Source: Aurantiacibacter sp. MUD61
Lineage (GTDB): Bacteria > Pseudomonadota > Alphaproteobacteria > Sphingomonadales > Sphingomonadaceae
Length of the DNA stretch: 64,000 nucleotides
Direction of reading: 5' to 3'
NCBI RefSeq assembly: GCF_027912455.1
Contig: NZ_CP115446.1
Location: 2,503,501 to 2,567,500 of the forward strand
The notes under the pieces were generated by a model, which saw only the letters and a list, made by a program, of their open reading frames with translations, made no database searches and was not told the DNA's origin. This document shows positions 62,785-64,000 of this stretch, one piece after another. The position numbers and the translations under genes were made by a program. Position 1 is the stretch's first letter, and every line of letters begins with the position of its first letter.

Positions 62785-64000
62785 ATGAGCCAGAAGATCA
62801 CTTCCAACACCCTGAAAGATCGTTTTACGCGGCGCAGCTTCGTGGTGGGAGCGGTGCAAGGCGGCATCGGCTGCCTGCTTGCCGCGCGCATGGGCTACAT
62901 TGCCGTTGCCGAGAATGAAAAATACGAGATGGAAGCGGAGAGCAACCGCGTAAATCTCTCGCTCATTCCTCCGCGCCGCGGGTGGATTTTGGATCGCAAC
63001 GGCTCCCCCCTCGCCTCCAACCGCGCCGATTTCCGCGTCGACATCATTCCCGAGCGGATGCGCGATGCCGATCAAACGGTGGCGCTGCTGAGTGAGCTGC
63101 TGAACTTCACCCCGGCAGAGCGCGAAGATCTTCGTTTCCGCTTGGAAGAAAGCCGCGGGTTCGCTGCCGTTCCAGTGGCCAACAATCTCGGCTTCGAAGA
63201 ATTCGCTGCTGTCAGCGTGCGCCTGCCAGAACTGCCCGGAGTTGTTCCCCAGCGCGGCTATTCCCGCTTCTATCCGACCGGACCATCGGTGGGCCATCTC
63301 CTCGGCTATGTCGGTGCCCCCAGCCGGGAAGAGTATGAGGAAGAGCCGCAGCCACTGCTCCTCACACCCGGTTTCAAGATCGGCAAGGACGGCGTCGAGC
63401 AACAATTCGAAATGGAACTGCGAGGGGTTCCCGGGGCGCGCCGTGTCGAAGTGACCGCATCGGGCCGGATCGTGCGCGATCTCGAGACTCGGGACGATAT
63501 TCAGGGCGATCCGATCCGCCTGACGATCGATGGCCCTCTGCAGGACTACGCCGCGCGTCGTCTTGGTCTGGAGTCCGGTTCGGTGGTCGTGATGGATTGC
63601 CTGACCGGCGACCTGATGTGCATGGCGAGCATGCCGAGCTTCGATCCGAACAGTTTCTCGGACGGCATCGGCCGCCTCGAATATTCGATGCTCAGCGAAA
63701 ACGACCGCGTGCCGCTGCGCAACAAGGTTCTGCAGGGTCTCTACCCCCCTGGCTCCACCGTGAAGCCGACCGTCGGCATGGCGCTGCTGGGCGAAGGGGT
63801 CGATCCCGATGAGACAGTTTTCTGCGGCGGCGGCCTGCGCGTGGGCAACCGCGTTTTTCGCTGCTGGAACCGCAGGGGCCACGGGCAGACAGATCTCGCC
63901 AAGGCCATCTATCAAAGCTGCGATGTTTATTTCTACGCCATGGCACAGCGCACCGGAATGTGGCCGATCGCCGATGCCTGCAAGAATTACGGCATGCAGC
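62785..64000 (+). CDS. mrdA: Penicillin-binding protein 2 (5' part, cut by window end)
   Basis: The frame is open from ATG 62785 to the last base, giving about 405 residues of some 650. An N-terminal membrane helix (FVVGAVQGGIGCLLAARMGY) leads to the pedestal domain with IPPRRGWILDRNGSPLASNR and GYSRFYPTGPSVGHLLGYVG. The transpeptidase domain has the active-site S-T-V-K at Ser 324 (YPPGSTVKPT). PBP2 cross-links the lateral wall with RodA; rodA is expected just beyond the window. It starts 4 bases after mreD. Confidence 0.96.
   Translation, partial: MSQKITSNTLKDRFTRRSFVVGAVQGGIGCLLAARMGYIAVAENEKYEMEAESNRVNLSLIPPRRGWILDRNGSPLASNRADFRVDIIPERMRDADQTVALLSELLNFTPAEREDLRFRLEESRGFAAVPVANNLGFEEFAAVSVRLPELPGVVPQRGYSRFYPTGPSVGHLLGYVGAPSREEYEEEPQPLLLTPGFKIGKDGVEQQFEMELRGVPGARRVEVTASGRIVRDLETRDDIQGDPIRLTIDGPLQDYAARRLGLESGSVVVMDCLTGDLMCMASMPSFDPNSFSDGIGRLEYSMLSENDRVPLRNKVLQGLYPPGSTVKPTVGMALLGEGVDPDETVFCGGGLRVGNRVFRCWNRRGHGQTDLAKAIYQSCDVYFYAMAQRTGMWPIADACKNYGMQ

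Noticed and set aside
62701..63915. 404-codon minus-strand frame opposite mrdA
   Set aside because: The plus strand encodes an intact PBP2 with S-x-x-K; the minus frame has no motif.

Overview
The window is a 64 kb piece of an alphaproteobacterial chromosome. Gene content and order point to Sphingomonadales, most likely Erythrobacteraceae. The support is an hfq gene with two fused Sm domains next to hflX, the dusB-ntrB-ntrC-ntrY-ntrX order, an archaeal/eukaryotic-type ProRS, PhaR, a fused ispDF, a mutL with the endonuclease motif, and high GC with dense, often 1-4 nt overlapping operons. I see no insertion sequence, prophage, CRISPR array or rRNA. The only RNA gene found is a tRNA-Ser(UGA).

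Layout. 1-8.6 kb: heat-shock genes (3' end of hrcA, then grpE; dnaK and dnaJ 4 kb further on). They are split by a minus-strand block with a duplicated-domain secreted protein, an indoleamine 2,3-dioxygenase-like protein, and a PCu(A)C copper chaperone/HExxH protein/membrane protein operon. dnaK has a clear RpoH-type promoter, and a strong hairpin sits between dnaK and dnaJ. 8.6-21.8 kb: a large patatin-like lipase, radA, cvpA, a NifU-like protein, an MHS-family transporter, alr, phaR, proS, a DUF805 protein and an M28 peptidase. 21.8-30.7 kb: rnr, a peroxiredoxin-like protein, a universal stress protein, pdhC and lpd (flanking two tiny membrane proteins and a thioesterase), then a class IV aminotransferase coupled to a P-loop sulfotransferase-like protein. 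30.7-40.5 kb: an ion channel, tRNA-Ser, and a long plus-strand operon mixing cell-wall genes (mltB-like, RlpA-like, D-Ala-D-Ala carboxypeptidase) with tmk, holB, metG, tatD and an MBL hydrolase, then mazG. 40.5-49.8 kb: minus-strand hflX, double-domain hfq, ntrX, ntrY, ntrC, ntrB, dusB (nitrogen sensing and RNA regulation). 49.9-58.3 kb: ispDF, cinA, coq10-like, lipA, then a compact sbtA-sbtB-beta-carbonic anhydrase operon, an HhH lipoprotein, msrQ, a NYN/LOTUS protein, a DUF1206 protein and a lipoprotein. 58.3-64 kb: mutL divergent from the cell-shape operon mreB-mreC-mreD-mrdA, the last cut by the window end.

The most interesting items are the SbtA/SbtB/carbonic anhydrase cassette in what looks like a heterotroph (a candidate PII-gated bicarbonate uptake module), the two-domain Hfq with divergent RNA-contact residues in its second half, an RlpA-like protein that seems to have lost catalytic residues, the aminotransferase/sulfotransferase-like pair, and several regulatory DNA/RNA elements. 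All functional statements are inferred from sequence reading alone; no searches were run.
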